Assembly: GCA_017744315.1 (NCBI GenBank)
Contig: JAGIBN010000002.1
Coordinates: forward strand, 310,001 to 374,000
Source of the DNA: Porphyrobacter sp.
GTDB lineage: Bacteria > Pseudomonadota > Alphaproteobacteria > Sphingomonadales > Sphingomonadaceae
Length of the DNA: 64,000 nucleotides
Direction: 5' to 3'
In this document: positions 7,996-17,263 of the stretch, piece after piece
Layout: each line of letters opens with the position of its first letter
Numbering within the stretch: the first letter of the stretch is position 1
Made by a program: the position numbers and the translations under genes
Notes under the pieces: generated by a model
The model's database searches: none
Seen by the model: only the letters and a program-made list of their open reading frames with translations
Told to the model about the DNA's origin: nothing

Positions 7996-8637
7996 ATGCG
8001 CAAGTCATTCGTTGGCCAGTCCCTCGCCATAGCTGCGAGTGCGACACTTCTCCTGAGCGGCTGCGCAAGCAGCAGTGGGGCTCAGCTGGCGCCCGCCAGC
8101 TTCGTCTCGGCCCAGGAAGGCCCGGGTGAGGAATATGTCATCGGTCCGCTCGATCAGCTGACGATCCATGTCTGGCGCAACGACGAACTGGGCGCGAAGG
8201 TCCAGGTCCGGCCCGACGGGCGGATCACCACGCCGCTGGTCGCGGACATGACCGCCGTCGGCAAGACGCCGTCAATGCTGGCCGATGACATCCGCGTGAA
8301 GCTGTCGCAGTACATTTCCGAGCCGCTGGTGACCGTGATCGTCAATGAGTTCGCCGGCACCTTCAGTCAGCAAGTGCGCGTCGTGGGTGCCACCGAAAAG
8401 CCAGCCTCGCTGCCGTACCGTGCGAACATGACGCTGCTCGACGCGATGATCGCCGTTGGCGGGCTCAGCGAGTTCGCTGCTGGCAATCGGGCCAAGCTGG
8501 TCCGCTTCGACAAGGCCAGCGGCAGCCAGCAGGAATACAAGCTGCGTCTCGGCGACCTGCTCAAGCAGGGCGACAGCAAGGCCAACGTGATGCTGATGCC
8601 GGGTGACGTGATCATCATCCCCGAAAGCATGTTCTGA
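7996..8637 (+). CDS. XrtA-system polysaccharide export lipoprotein (Wza-like)
   Basis: A 213-residue outer-membrane lipoprotein. The signal sequence ends in the lipobox LLSGC near residue 22. The polysaccharide export (Poly_export) domain follows, with EEYVIGPLDQLTIHVW and VRPDGRITTPLVAD, and then a SLBB-type segment running from RVVGATEKPASLPY to MPGDVIIIPES. It is expected to form the periplasmic/outer-membrane export channel with the chain-length protein encoded next. The short length compared with E. coli Wza (about 380 residues) is usual for this PEP-CTERM-associated family. It follows a 172-base gap and is probably the first gene of the envelope-machinery operon; an AAGGA lies upstream of the ATG. 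Confidence 0.9.
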   Translation: MRKSFVGQSLAIAASATLLLSGCASSSGAQLAPASFVSAQEGPGEEYVIGPLDQLTIHVWRNDELGAKVQVRPDGRITTPLVADMTAVGKTPSMLADDIRVKLSQYISEPLVTVIVNEFAGTFSQQVRVVGATEKPASLPYRANMTLLDAMIAVGGLSEFAAGNRAKLVRFDKASGSQQEYKLRLGDLLKQGDSKANVMLMPGDVIIIPESMF

Positions 8638-8659
8638 ACGAGCTGCGGGGAGGGGTCTG

Positions 8660-10180
8660 TTGAACGCCATACTCGAAGAATTCCGGGCGGCCCTCTGGAC
8701 CATCTGGAACCGCCGCTGGCTGGCGCTGGCGGTGGCGTGGGGCGTCTGTGTCCTGGGTTGGCTGGCCATAGCTCTATTCCCGAACAGCTATTCCTCCGAG
8801 GCCAAGCTGTTTCTCCAGCTTGACGATGCCCTGGCCGAACAGATCGGTATCGGTGCTGCCACCCGGCAGAAGGACATCGACCGGGTCCGCGAGACGGTGA
8901 CGAGCGCGGCAAACCTCGAGAAGATTGTCCGCTCGACCCGCCTCGGCGACAGCGTCACGGGCGCGAGCCAGATGGAGAAGGCGGTCAAGGATCTGTCCGA
9001 GGACATCAAGATCGTCGCCGACGACAAGAACGTCTTCAAGATCACGACCACCAGTGGCCGCAGAAGCCTCTCGGACGCCGCCAATGCGCAACTCGCCCAT
9101 GAGATCGCGCAGCGTCTGGTCGACGTATTCCGCGAGGAGAACCTCGGTGGAAGCCGCGGCGAGATGCGCGAGACGATCGACTTTCTCGACCGTCAGTTGG
9201 CAGATCGTCAACGAGAGCTGGAGGAAGCCGAACAGCGCCGTCTCTCGTTCGAAGCGGAACATCCCGATCTGATCGGCGGAGCGGCTTCGATTTCAGCGCA
9301 GCTCAGCGCGACCCGTTCGGAGTTGCGGAGCGTCGAAGCGGACCTGGCAGCGGCTCAATCGGCAATGGCGGCGATTGAAGGACAGCTGGCGGGCACCCCG
9401 CGCACGCTGGTGACCAGCGGAACCGGTGGCCCTCGGGCGGCACTGGCACAGGCCGAGGCCAATCTCGCGGCGCTGGAGAGCCGGGGGCTGACCGACAACC
9501 ATCCCGATGTCGTTGCGGTGAAGAAGCAGATCGCGGCTCTCCGGCCGCAGGCGCAGGGTGCGGCGGCGGACTTGGGCGGCACGCCGAACCCGGCCTTCTC
9601 CTCGCTCCAGGCGATGAAGGTAGAGCGGCAGGCCAACGTGCAGGCCCTGCAATCGCGCGCGGCTGCGCTCAATTCCGAGATCGCCTCGATCCTTGCCAGC
9701 CAGGCCCAGGAACCCGGCGCAGCGGCCGAGGCTCAGCGCATCAGCCGCGACTACGAAGTCCTACGGGCGCAGTACGACAAGCTGTTGCAGGATCGCGAGG
9801 AGCTTCGCCTGCGCGGTCAGGTCGAGACCGAGCGCAGCGCCATTAAGTTCGAGATCATCGATCCGCCGAGCACTCCGCGAGTGCCTTCCGCTCCGAACCG
9901 CCCGCTGCTGCTGTTCGCGGTGCTGGTGATCGCGATCGGCGCCGGTGGCGGTGCGGCTTTTGCCATGGGACAGGTCAACGGAACCTTCGCGACTGCCGCG
10001 AAGCTGGAGCGAACGTTCGAGCTGCCGGTGATCGGCACGGTCTCGCATACGATGACCGAGGCGACGCGCGGGCTCCACCGTCGCAAGCTGAAGCGCTTCG
10101 TGGTGGCCTCAGGCGTGCTCTGCGGACTGTTCGTGGTGCTGGTGGGTGTCGAGTTCATCCAGCGCAGCATGGTGGCCTGA
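8660..10180 (+). CDS. XrtA-system polysaccharide chain-length determinant (Wzz/GumC-like)
   Basis: 506 residues starting at TTG. An N-terminal membrane segment (residues about 14-34) precedes a long periplasmic coiled-coil region rich in Glu, Arg, Ala and Gln. Hydrophobic segments follow near residues 412-434 and at the C-terminus (about 478-498). This is the layout of polysaccharide co-polymerases that set chain length and link inner-membrane synthesis to the Wza channel. It lacks a cytoplasmic kinase domain, which is supplied by the separate gene immediately downstream, as in other XrtA loci. Confidence 0.88.
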   Translation: MNAILEEFRAALWTIWNRRWLALAVAWGVCVLGWLAIALFPNSYSSEAKLFLQLDDALAEQIGIGAATRQKDIDRVRETVTSAANLEKIVRSTRLGDSVTGASQMEKAVKDLSEDIKIVADDKNVFKITTTSGRRSLSDAANAQLAHEIAQRLVDVFREENLGGSRGEMRETIDFLDRQLADRQRELEEAEQRRLSFEAEHPDLIGGAASISAQLSATRSELRSVEADLAAAQSAMAAIEGQLAGTPRTLVTSGTGGPRAALAQAEANLAALESRGLTDNHPDVVAVKKQIAALRPQAQGAAADLGGTPNPAFSSLQAMKVERQANVQALQSRAAALNSEIASILASQAQEPGAAAEAQRISRDYEVLRAQYDKLLQDREELRLRGQVETERSAIKFEIIDPPSTPRVPSAPNRPLLLFAVLVIAIGAGGGAAFAMGQVNGTFATAAKLERTFELPVIGTVSHTMTEATRGLHRRKLKRFVVASGVLCGLFVVLVGVEFIQRSMVA

Positions 10181-10190
10181 GGAGCGACGG

Positions 10191-11219
10191 ATGACCGAGC
10201 ACAGCAAGATCCCGCTTCCCGGCCAACGCGACAACGGCGGTTCGCTGTTTGAGCGCGCCGAGGGGCTGTTCGGCGCACACGGCGAGCTCAAGGCCGCGCC
10301 CGTCCCGACCAACCTTGCGCCTCCGACCAATCGGGTTCGTCGGCCTGCTCCGCTGCCGACTGTTCAGCGCCAGGAGGATGCGCCCGAGCAGGTCCCCGCC
10401 GGAGCTAATGCGGTAACGCCTGCTCCTGCTTCACCGACACCGACTGTCGCCGCAAAGCGGGTGGAGTTCACCGCACCTAAGCAAGTGGTCGATCGTGCGC
10501 GGCTACAAGAACAGGGCTTCATTGTCCCCGATGGCCCGGTGACCGCGCTGCTCGAAGAGTTCCGCATCGTGAAGCGCCAGCTTCTCCTTTCGATGCGAGA
10601 AGCGCGTGCCAACGCCAAGCAGTCAGCTGAGCTGCAGCGGGTGCTGGTGTGCTCGCCATTGCCAGGAGAGGGCAAGACCTTCTGCGCCACCAATCTCGCG
10701 CTGGCGGTGACGGCGGAGAAAGATGCCGAGGTCGTGCTGGTCGATGCCGACTTTGCCAAGCCTTCGATCCTCTCGCTGCTCGGACTTTCGGGCAACAAGG
10801 GTTTGATGGACGCGCTGGCTGACCCGGCCATACGCGTTGAGGACTGCGTGGTCGCCACCGATATCCCGGGCTTCTACGTCCTTCCCGCTGGGAATCGTAC
10901 CTCGTCGGATAGTGAATTCCTCGCCAGCGGTCGGACGCGAGAGGTGCTCGGCAGGCTGACGGCCGGGGCTTCCAACCGGGTGGTGATCTTTGACTCGCCG
11001 CCGGCACTGGCTGCCTCGCCGGCTGCCGAACTGGCGAAGTACGTGGGTCAGGCGCTGGTCATCTGTCGCGCGGACCAGACGGGGCAACGGGCTCTCGAAG
11101 ACGCGCTTTCGTTGTTGTCGATCTGTCCTGACATCAAGCTGCTGTTGAATTCCGCCAACTTCAGCCCAAGCGGCCGCCGCTTCGGTGCCTATTACGGATA
11201 TGGTGGGGATGGGGAGTGA
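10191..11219 (+). CDS. XrtA-associated bacterial tyrosine autokinase (CpsD/CapB type)
   Basis: 342 residues. A Pro/Ala-rich N-terminal tail of about 100 residues is followed by a BY-kinase ATPase domain: Walker A SPLPGEGKT (about residues 155-163), Walker A' VVLVDADFAKPS and Walker B VVIFDSPPA. The C-terminus has a short tyrosine-containing tail (FGAYYGYGG), the expected autophosphorylation cluster. It acts in the cytoplasm on the chain-length protein encoded just upstream to control polymer export. The gene starts 10 bases after the preceding stop, and its own stop overlaps the following GTG. Confidence 0.9.
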   Translation: MTEHSKIPLPGQRDNGGSLFERAEGLFGAHGELKAAPVPTNLAPPTNRVRRPAPLPTVQRQEDAPEQVPAGANAVTPAPASPTPTVAAKRVEFTAPKQVVDRARLQEQGFIVPDGPVTALLEEFRIVKRQLLLSMREARANAKQSAELQRVLVCSPLPGEGKTFCATNLALAVTAEKDAEVVLVDADFAKPSILSLLGLSGNKGLMDALADPAIRVEDCVVATDIPGFYVLPAGNRTSSDSEFLASGRTREVLGRLTAGASNRVVIFDSPPALAASPAAELAKYVGQALVICRADQTGQRALEDALSLLSICPDIKLLLNSANFSPSGRRFGAYYGYGGDGE

Positions 11220-12853
11220 GGCAATTCACGCTTCGCCTTGTTCTTGCGCTGGCCGCGCTCGGCCTGCCGGGCGCCGCTGAGGCTGCCGATGGCGCGCTGT
11301 CCACCAATGCGGACGGCTATCACACCGAAGTGGTCCCTTACATCGAGGCGGCTCAGGTCGTCAGCGCGCAGATCGATCCGGTCAACGATGTGGTGACCTG
11401 GACCAATTTTGCCGTTGGGCTCGACGTTTCGATCTCCGGAAAGCGAAGCGCGGCTTCGGCCGCCCTGCGTTACGAGCGCAGGATTGGGTGGAACGACGAC
11501 GACGTCGACGGCGATACTGTGAGCGGTGTCGCTCGCGCCGGCGTCGCACTGGCGGAGGGCCTGACGATCGAGGCCGGTGGCTTTGCCGCACGCACTCGTG
11601 TCGAGGCCGACGGATCGACGTCTCTTGGCGGCTTCGTCAGCGACGATTCCACCAGCCAGATCTATTCCGCCTACGCGGGCCCTTCGGTGCACACGATGGT
11701 CGACCAGGTTGAGGTCGAGGGGCACTATCGCTTCGGCTATACCAAGGTCGAAGAACCCGACGCGGTCGTCGTCGCACCGGGCCAGCAGCCGGCCGACATA
11801 TTCGACGAGAGCACGATCCACATGGCCCAAGCCCGCGCCGGGATCGGTCCTGACGTGATCGCGCCGTTCGGTTTTGGTGCCGGCGGGGGATTCACCCAGC
11901 AGGACATCTCGAATTTCGACCAGCGCGTGCGTGACGCCTACGCGCGCGCCGACGCGACACTACCGGTAAGCCCGAGTGTCGCTTTAGTCGGTGGCGTCGG
12001 CCTTGAAAACGTGGAAGTCTCGAGCCGCGACGTGGTGCGCGACGGGTCGGGCAATCCAGTGGTTGGTCCCGATGGCCGCTTCATCACGGACGAAAGTTCA
12101 CCGCGCCGCATCGATTACCAGACCGACGGCCTCATCTGGGATGCCGGCGTCATGTGGCGCCCGAGCCGCCGGACCTCGCTAGAGGCTTATGTCGGCCACC
12201 GCTACGGGTCGATGAACTACCACGGGACGTTCTCTTACGCCCCGAATGCGCGAGAGAGCTACGGCGTCGCGGTCTATGACAACCTGACCAGCTTTGGCGG
12301 GGCGCTCGTGAACCAGCTGGCCGGGCTGCCGGCGAACTTCGATGCCTTCGTCAATCCGATCAACGGCCAGGTCGGCGGCTGTGTAGCTAGCCTCGATAGC
12401 GGGAACTGCCTCGCCGGCGCGCTGGGTTCGCTGCGTTCCTCGGTGTTCAGAAGCCGCGGCATTGTCGCGAGCCATTCGCTCAATCTCGGTCGCACGCAGG
12501 TCAGCACCGGAGTCGGCTACGATCAGCGGAAGTACATCCCCGCGGCCGGTAGCGGCGTGGACGTCAGCGGCGTGACTGACGACATGATCTGGGTGGCAGT
12601 CTACGGCAGCACCCAGCTCGATCTCCATTCCTCGTTCTCGGCCGGAGCTTCGATCAACTGGTTCGACGGTGGGTTCGAAGGCGACGGCAAGTCGACCGGC
12701 TACTCGATGTCGATGGCCTACAACCGCGACTTCATACGGGGCCTGAGCGGCGTCGCCGCTGTCGGCCTCGATGGCGTGGCGCGTGACAACGTGCCCGATT
12801 TTCTCGCTGCATCGGCCCTCCTGGGCCTGCGCTATTCCTTTTTTGACCGGTGA
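11216..12853 (+). CDS. XrtA-locus outer-membrane beta-barrel protein
   Basis: 545 residues with a GTG start, a signal peptide ending LPGAAEAA near residue 24, and a body of alternating hydrophobic and polar residues rich in Tyr, Gly and Asp. The final residue pattern LGLRYSFFDR, ending near an aromatic, is typical of outer-membrane barrels. Position and character match the PEP-CTERM-associated outer-membrane protein family found between the tyrosine kinase and the ExeA-like ATPase of these loci. A role in passing polysaccharide or PEP-CTERM proteins across the outer membrane is plausible but unproven. Confidence 0.8.
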   Translation: MRQFTLRLVLALAALGLPGAAEAADGALSTNADGYHTEVVPYIEAAQVVSAQIDPVNDVVTWTNFAVGLDVSISGKRSAASAALRYERRIGWNDDDVDGDTVSGVARAGVALAEGLTIEAGGFAARTRVEADGSTSLGGFVSDDSTSQIYSAYAGPSVHTMVDQVEVEGHYRFGYTKVEEPDAVVVAPGQQPADIFDESTIHMAQARAGIGPDVIAPFGFGAGGGFTQQDISNFDQRVRDAYARADATLPVSPSVALVGGVGLENVEVSSRDVVRDGSGNPVVGPDGRFITDESSPRRIDYQTDGLIWDAGVMWRPSRRTSLEAYVGHRYGSMNYHGTFSYAPNARESYGVAVYDNLTSFGGALVNQLAGLPANFDAFVNPINGQVGGCVASLDSGNCLAGALGSLRSSVFRSRGIVASHSLNLGRTQVSTGVGYDQRKYIPAAGSGVDVSGVTDDMIWVAVYGSTQLDLHSSFSAGASINWFDGGFEGDGKSTGYSMSMAYNRDFIRGLSGVAAVGLDGVARDNVPDFLAASALLGLRYSFFDR

Positions 12854-12868
12854 ACCGGAGGTATCGCA

Positions 12869-14023
12869 ATGTTTGCTGAATTCTACGGCCTGACAGGGAA
12901 GCCCTTCCAGCTTACGCCTGACCCGGCGTTCTATTTCCGCAGCGTTACCCATCGCAAGGCGCTGTCCTACCTCGGCTATGGCCTGGCACAGGGTGAGGGC
13001 TTCATGGTCATCACCGGCGAAGTCGGGGCGGGCAAGTCCACCTTGGTGGCCCACCTGATGGGCTCGGTCGATCCGTCGCAGCTGAGCGTAGCCCAGATCG
13101 TCACCAGCAAGCTCGATGAGGAAGAGATCATCCACGTCGTGGCCCAGAGCTTCGGGCTCGAGATCATTGGGCACGACAAGGCGAGCGCGCTGGGCGCGAT
13201 CGAAGGCTTCCTGCACGACGAGGCGCGGGCGGGCCGGCGTTGCCTGCTGATCGTCGACGAGTCCCAGAACCTCTCGGTCTCGGCCCTCGAAGAACTGCGC
13301 ATGCTTTCGAACTTCCAGTTGGGAAATCACCCGCTGCTGCAGACCCTGCTGCTCGGCCAGCCCGAGTTCCGCACGACACTGCAGGGGCATCAGTCGCTCG
13401 AACAGTTGCGCCAGCGAGTGATCGCTGCGCACCACCTCGAAGCGATGGAGGCGAGCGAGGTCGAACCCTACATCGCTCACCGGCTCAAGACGGTTGGCTG
13501 GAACGGCAGTCCGCAGTTCGACGAAGCCGTGTTTGCCGAACTCTACGAAGCCAGCGGGGGCATTCCGCGGCGGGTCAACCAGATCGCCAACCGGTTGTTG
13601 CTGCTCGGCGCGGTCGAACAGAACAACCGCATCGACCTCACAATGCTCAGAACGGTAGTCGCCGAGATGGAGGGCGAGCGTGCCTTTGCTGAGGTGCCGA
13701 CGCCAGAGGTTCTCCAGCCCGAGCCGGAACTCGACCGCGTCCAAGTTACCCCGTCAGTACAGCACGTGGACCAGAGCGAGTTCGAAGCTCTCCTGGCGCT
13801 GCGCGACGCTCAGATCATTGAGCTGCAAGACGCCGTGATCGAGTTGGCCACCCACCTCAAGAACGCGACCGAAACGTCCTCCACACCGGAGGCTGTCGCC
13901 CTGAAGGATCAGGTGGCCCAGATGGAAGACCGCCTGCTCGAGCAGGAACAGGCCGTGCGCCAAACACTCGGAATGCTCATCGAGTGGATGGAAGCCGAGA
14001 TGGATCAGGCGAGGGCAGCTTAA
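12869..14023 (+). CDS. XrtA/PEP-CTERM-associated ExeA-like ATPase
   Basis: 384 residues of the ExeA/GspA-like AAA type. The N-terminus MFAEFYGLTGKPFQLTPDP is the family signature; Walker A is GEVGAGKST (residues about 50-58) and Walker B is CLLIVDESQNLS. GGIPRRVNQIANRLLL marks the sensor/lid region. The last 100 residues are predicted coiled coil. Such ATPases are found in nearly every XrtA locus and may energise assembly of the envelope apparatus. An AACCGGAGGT ribosome site precedes the ATG. Confidence 0.9.
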   Translation: MFAEFYGLTGKPFQLTPDPAFYFRSVTHRKALSYLGYGLAQGEGFMVITGEVGAGKSTLVAHLMGSVDPSQLSVAQIVTSKLDEEEIIHVVAQSFGLEIIGHDKASALGAIEGFLHDEARAGRRCLLIVDESQNLSVSALEELRMLSNFQLGNHPLLQTLLLGQPEFRTTLQGHQSLEQLRQRVIAAHHLEAMEASEVEPYIAHRLKTVGWNGSPQFDEAVFAELYEASGGIPRRVNQIANRLLLLGAVEQNNRIDLTMLRTVVAEMEGERAFAEVPTPEVLQPEPELDRVQVTPSVQHVDQSEFEALLALRDAQIIELQDAVIELATHLKNATETSSTPEAVALKDQVAQMEDRLLEQEQAVRQTLGMLIEWMEAEMDQARAA

Positions 14024-14979
14024 TCGCTGCTCTGGACCAGGCTATCGACGTGGATGCGACATTCTCTCCCGAACCGCTGATCGACCTGTCGGATGTGCAG
14101 GCCACGATCGTCAACGGCCTGTCCGTCGACGTCGAGGACTGGTTCCAGGTCGGCGCTTTCGAAAACGTCATCGAGCGGGGCGAATGGGGCAGCCTTGCCG
14201 ATCGCGTAGACCGAAACGTGCGCGAGATTCTCGACCTGTTCGATGAGGTCGAGGCCAAGGCGACCTTCTTCACACTGGGCTGGGTAGCGCAGCGGCACGG
14301 GGCTCTGTTGCGCGAGGTCGCTGCCCGCGGGCATGAGATAGCTAGTCACGGGTGGGATCATCGCCGGATCTTCACCATGGATCGCGCTGAGTTTGGCGAT
14401 GACATCCGGAAGGCGCGCCAGGTCCTTGAAGACGTGTCCGGAGCGCGCGTCATCGGATATCGCGCGCCAAGCTTTTCGATCGATCGACGCACGCCCTGGG
14501 CCTTTATGGAACTGGCCGAGCAAGGCTATGTCTATTCCTCCAGCGTCGCCCCGGTTCACCACGATCACTACGGTTGGCCCGATGCGCCGCGCTTCGCGTT
14601 CCGCCCTTTGCCGTGGAAGCCTCTGCTTGAGATCCCGGTCACAACCGCCATGTTCGGCGCCAAGCGGCTTGCGGCGGGTGGAGGCGGGTTTTTCCGCGTG
14701 CTCCCTTACGCTTTCAGCCGTTGGGCGATCCGGCAAGTCAACCGCCGCGAGCAGCGTCCGGCAATCTTCTACTTCCATCCGTGGGAGATCGATCCAGGCC
14801 AGCCTCGGGTGGCGGGAGCGCCGCTGAAGTCGCGCCTTCGGCATTACACCAAGCTTGAACAGATGGCGCCCAAGCTCCGTCATTTGGTGCGAGAGTTCCA
14901 GTGGGGCCGGATGGATCTTTTGGCCCATCGTGAAAGCGCCAGACTCGATGCAGAGCGGGCGATGGCGTCCGCGGGATGA
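13984..14979 (+). CDS. XrtA-system polysaccharide deacetylase (NodB fold)
   Basis: Up to 331 residues. The NodB motifs are present: SVDVEDWFQ (metal-binding and catalytic Asp), ASHGWDHRR (metal His pair), GYRAPSFSI and FHPWEIDP. It probably removes acetyl groups from the exported polysaccharide. The GTG at 13984 overlaps the ATPase gene by 40 bases; a GTG at 14050 would remove the overlap and start closer to the conserved core, so the true start is uncertain. The stop overlaps the FemAB gene by 4 bases. Confidence 0.87.
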   Translation: MDGSRDGSGEGSLIAALDQAIDVDATFSPEPLIDLSDVQATIVNGLSVDVEDWFQVGAFENVIERGEWGSLADRVDRNVREILDLFDEVEAKATFFTLGWVAQRHGALLREVAARGHEIASHGWDHRRIFTMDRAEFGDDIRKARQVLEDVSGARVIGYRAPSFSIDRRTPWAFMELAEQGYVYSSSVAPVHHDHYGWPDAPRFAFRPLPWKPLLEIPVTTAMFGAKRLAAGGGGFFRVLPYAFSRWAIRQVNRREQRPAIFYFHPWEIDPGQPRVAGAPLKSRLRHYTKLEQMAPKLRHLVREFQWGRMDLLAHRESARLDAERAMASAG

Positions 14980-16034
14980 ACGCGCCCTTCGCTCTGTTGA
15001 CGGAACGCGTCCGTTTGGCCGACCTGCGCCAGCCGGATGAGGTCGCGCGGATCGAGGGTTTCGTTGCGGCCTTGAACGGCCAGGTGTTCCATCGTCCCGC
15101 GTGGCTCCGGGCAATCGAGCGCGGAACCGGTCAGCGCGGGCTCGGGCTCGTGGCAGAGAAGGGCGGTATACTCACCGGTTGGCTGCCTTTGAGCGAGGTT
15201 CATTCGCCGATCTTCGGACGAATGTTGGCGTCGAGCGGATTTGCGGTCGATGGCGGGCCACTCGCCGATCGGGAGAGCACCTCGGTGCTGCTCTGCCGCG
15301 CGGCCGAAGAACTGGCCACGCGATTGTCGTGCACCACGATCGAGCTGCGCGGCGGAATTGCGCCGGAACGGTGGGTTCGGCGTAGCGATAGCCACTGTGG
15401 CTTCGTAAAGTCGCTGGCGGCAGATGATGACGCTGAACTCGCCGCGATCCCGCGCAAGCAGCGTGCTGAAGTTCGCAAGGGGCTGGAGAATGATCTCGAG
15501 ATTGCCATCAGCACTCGTGCACCCGAACAGGCCGCGTTCTACGCTGCCTTTTCCGAGAGCGTGCGCAACCTTGGAACGCCGGTCTTCCCGCGCAAACTGT
15601 TCGAGGCTGTGCTCGACGAGCTTGATGCCGATATCCTGACCGTCCGCCACCGCAGCCATCCCGTCGCCGCAGTGCTCACGATCTACCATGGTGAGACGGC
15701 CATGCCCTATTGGGGTGGCGGTGTTCGGGCGGCTCGCGGTCTCCGCGCCAACGACCGGATGTATTTCGAACTCATGCTCCATGCTCGGGCTCAGGGCTTC
15801 ACGCGGTTTGATTTCGGGCGCAGCAAAACCGGCAGCGGTAACCACGCCTACAAGAAGAACTGGGGCTTCGAGGCTGAACCCCTCACCTATTCGAGCTGGA
15901 CCGCTCCGGGTGAGAGTTCGCGGGATGCCGATCCCACGAGCAGCCGGCACGCCGCTCGGATCGCGCTGTGGCGCAAGCTGCCTTTGCCCGTCGCAAACCG
16001 TCTTGGGCCGCTGATCGCCAGGGGGTTGGGATGA
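14976..16034 (+). CDS. FemAB-family XrtA/PEP-CTERM-associated protein
   Basis: 352 residues with a tandem GNAT-like FemAB fold. It shows LNGQVFHRPAWLRAIERG near the start, KQRAEVRKGLEND in the middle and FDFGRSKTGSGNHAYKKNWGF near the C-terminus, the last being the signature of the PEP-CTERM-associated FemAB family. FemAB relatives transfer amino acids from tRNA or other donors to peptidoglycan or sugars; here the acceptor may be the polysaccharide. It is the second FemAB/GNAT-type enzyme of the locus, the first being at 4078-5064. It overlaps both neighbours by 4 bases, indicating translational coupling. Confidence 0.88.
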   Translation: MNAPFALLTERVRLADLRQPDEVARIEGFVAALNGQVFHRPAWLRAIERGTGQRGLGLVAEKGGILTGWLPLSEVHSPIFGRMLASSGFAVDGGPLADRESTSVLLCRAAEELATRLSCTTIELRGGIAPERWVRRSDSHCGFVKSLAADDDAELAAIPRKQRAEVRKGLENDLEIAISTRAPEQAAFYAAFSESVRNLGTPVFPRKLFEAVLDELDADILTVRHRSHPVAAVLTIYHGETAMPYWGGGVRAARGLRANDRMYFELMLHARAQGFTRFDFGRSKTGSGNHAYKKNWGFEAEPLTYSSWTAPGESSRDADPTSSRHAARIALWRKLPLPVANRLGPLIARGLG

Positions 16035-17263
16035 ACGGCATCCTTTTCCTGGCCCATCGCGTGCCATTTCCGCCGGATCGCGGAGACAAGATTCGCTCGC
16101 ATCATATCCTCCGGGCGCTGTCGAACCTTGGACCGGTCTATGTCGGCTGCCTCGCGGACACCGCGGCCGAGAAGGCTGGCGAAATGGAGCTGGCCCGTGT
16201 CAGCACCGGCTATTGCATGCCGGCACGGACCAAACCGCTCCCGATGGCCGGGTTCGAAGCGCTCTGCGCGGGGCAGCCGGTGAGCCTCAAGGCTTTTCAT
16301 CACCATGACTTGGCGCGATGGGTCAAGCACCTGCTCGCGACCACGGATATCGATACGATCTACGTCTTCTCCGGACAGATGGGCCAATACGTCCCCAAGG
16401 ATTGGGCGGGGCGGCTCGTGGTCGATCTGGTCGACGTCGATTCCGCGAAGTTCGAGGCCTATTCGGCCGAGAAGCCCATGCCGATGCGCTGGGTCAATAG
16501 CCGTGAGGCACGCTTGCTGCGCGAGGAAGAGGCGCGACTGGCAGCGCAAGCGACGCACACCTTGCTGGTGAGCGAGGCGGAGGCCGCACTACTGGCGTCC
16601 CGACTGCCCGAGGGGCTGCAGGCCAATATCTCGGCGGTCGGCAACGGCATCGATGCGACGGCTTTCAATCCTGGGCGGGTTCGCGCTCATCCGGCGCTCG
16701 CCAAAGAGAGCGCGAGCATCGTCTTCACCGGGCAGATGGATTACCCTCCCAATGTCGATGCCGCGCTACGCATGATCGACTGCATCATGCCGCGGATCCT
16801 CGCCGCGATGCCTGAAGCTCGGCTCCACATCGTCGGGCGTTCTCCGGCCCCGGAACTGCTCGCCCGAGATGGCATGTGCCGCTCGCGAGTTTGGGGAGAG
16901 GTTCCTGACGTTCGGCCGTTCCTGTCCGGAGCGGATGTCGTACTCGCGCCTCTGACGATTGCCCGCGGGGTTCAGAACAAGGTGCTGGAGGCCATGGCAA
17001 TGGCGCGGCCCGTCGTTTTGACGACAGCGGCGGCGACGGGTTTGCCGGGAAGCGACGGAACTCACTTCGCGGTCGCGGATACGGACCAGGACATTGCCCG
17101 CCGAACGCTGGACCTGCTCTCCGATCGTGAACGGGGATCGCGCATGGGCGCTGCCGCTCGCGATGTCGTAGTGGAGCAACGAAGCTGGCGGGCGATGCTC
17201 AAGCCGCTGCCGGGTATTGTCGGCAGGGAACGAGATCACAGCAGGCGACGTCATGCCGCGTGA
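16031..17263 (+). CDS. PEP-CTERM/XrtA-system glycosyltransferase (GT4-like)
   Basis: 410 residues of the GT-B fold. ILFLAHRVPFPPDRGDKIRSHH is the typical start of the XrtA-associated sugar transferase family. The C-terminal donor-binding half has IVFTGQMDYPPNVDAA, LHIVGRSPAPEL and the segment GVQNKVLEAMAMARPVVLT that binds the nucleotide sugar. It should add one sugar of the polysaccharide repeat unit. The ATG at 16031 overlaps the preceding stop (ATGA), and its 3' end overlaps the exosortase start by 11 bases. Confidence 0.88.
   Translation: MNGILFLAHRVPFPPDRGDKIRSHHILRALSNLGPVYVGCLADTAAEKAGEMELARVSTGYCMPARTKPLPMAGFEALCAGQPVSLKAFHHHDLARWVKHLLATTDIDTIYVFSGQMGQYVPKDWAGRLVVDLVDVDSAKFEAYSAEKPMPMRWVNSREARLLREEEARLAAQATHTLLVSEAEAALLASRLPEGLQANISAVGNGIDATAFNPGRVRAHPALAKESASIVFTGQMDYPPNVDAALRMIDCIMPRILAAMPEARLHIVGRSPAPELLARDGMCRSRVWGEVPDVRPFLSGADVVLAPLTIARGVQNKVLEAMAMARPVVLTTAAATGLPGSDGTHFAVADTDQDIARRTLDLLSDRERGSRMGAAARDVVVEQRSWRAMLKPLPGIVGRERDHSRRRHAA

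Noticed and set aside
12179-13744. A 521-codon minus-strand frame across the outer-membrane barrel and ExeA-like ATPase genes
   Set aside because: It crosses two solid plus-strand genes and has no motif of its own.
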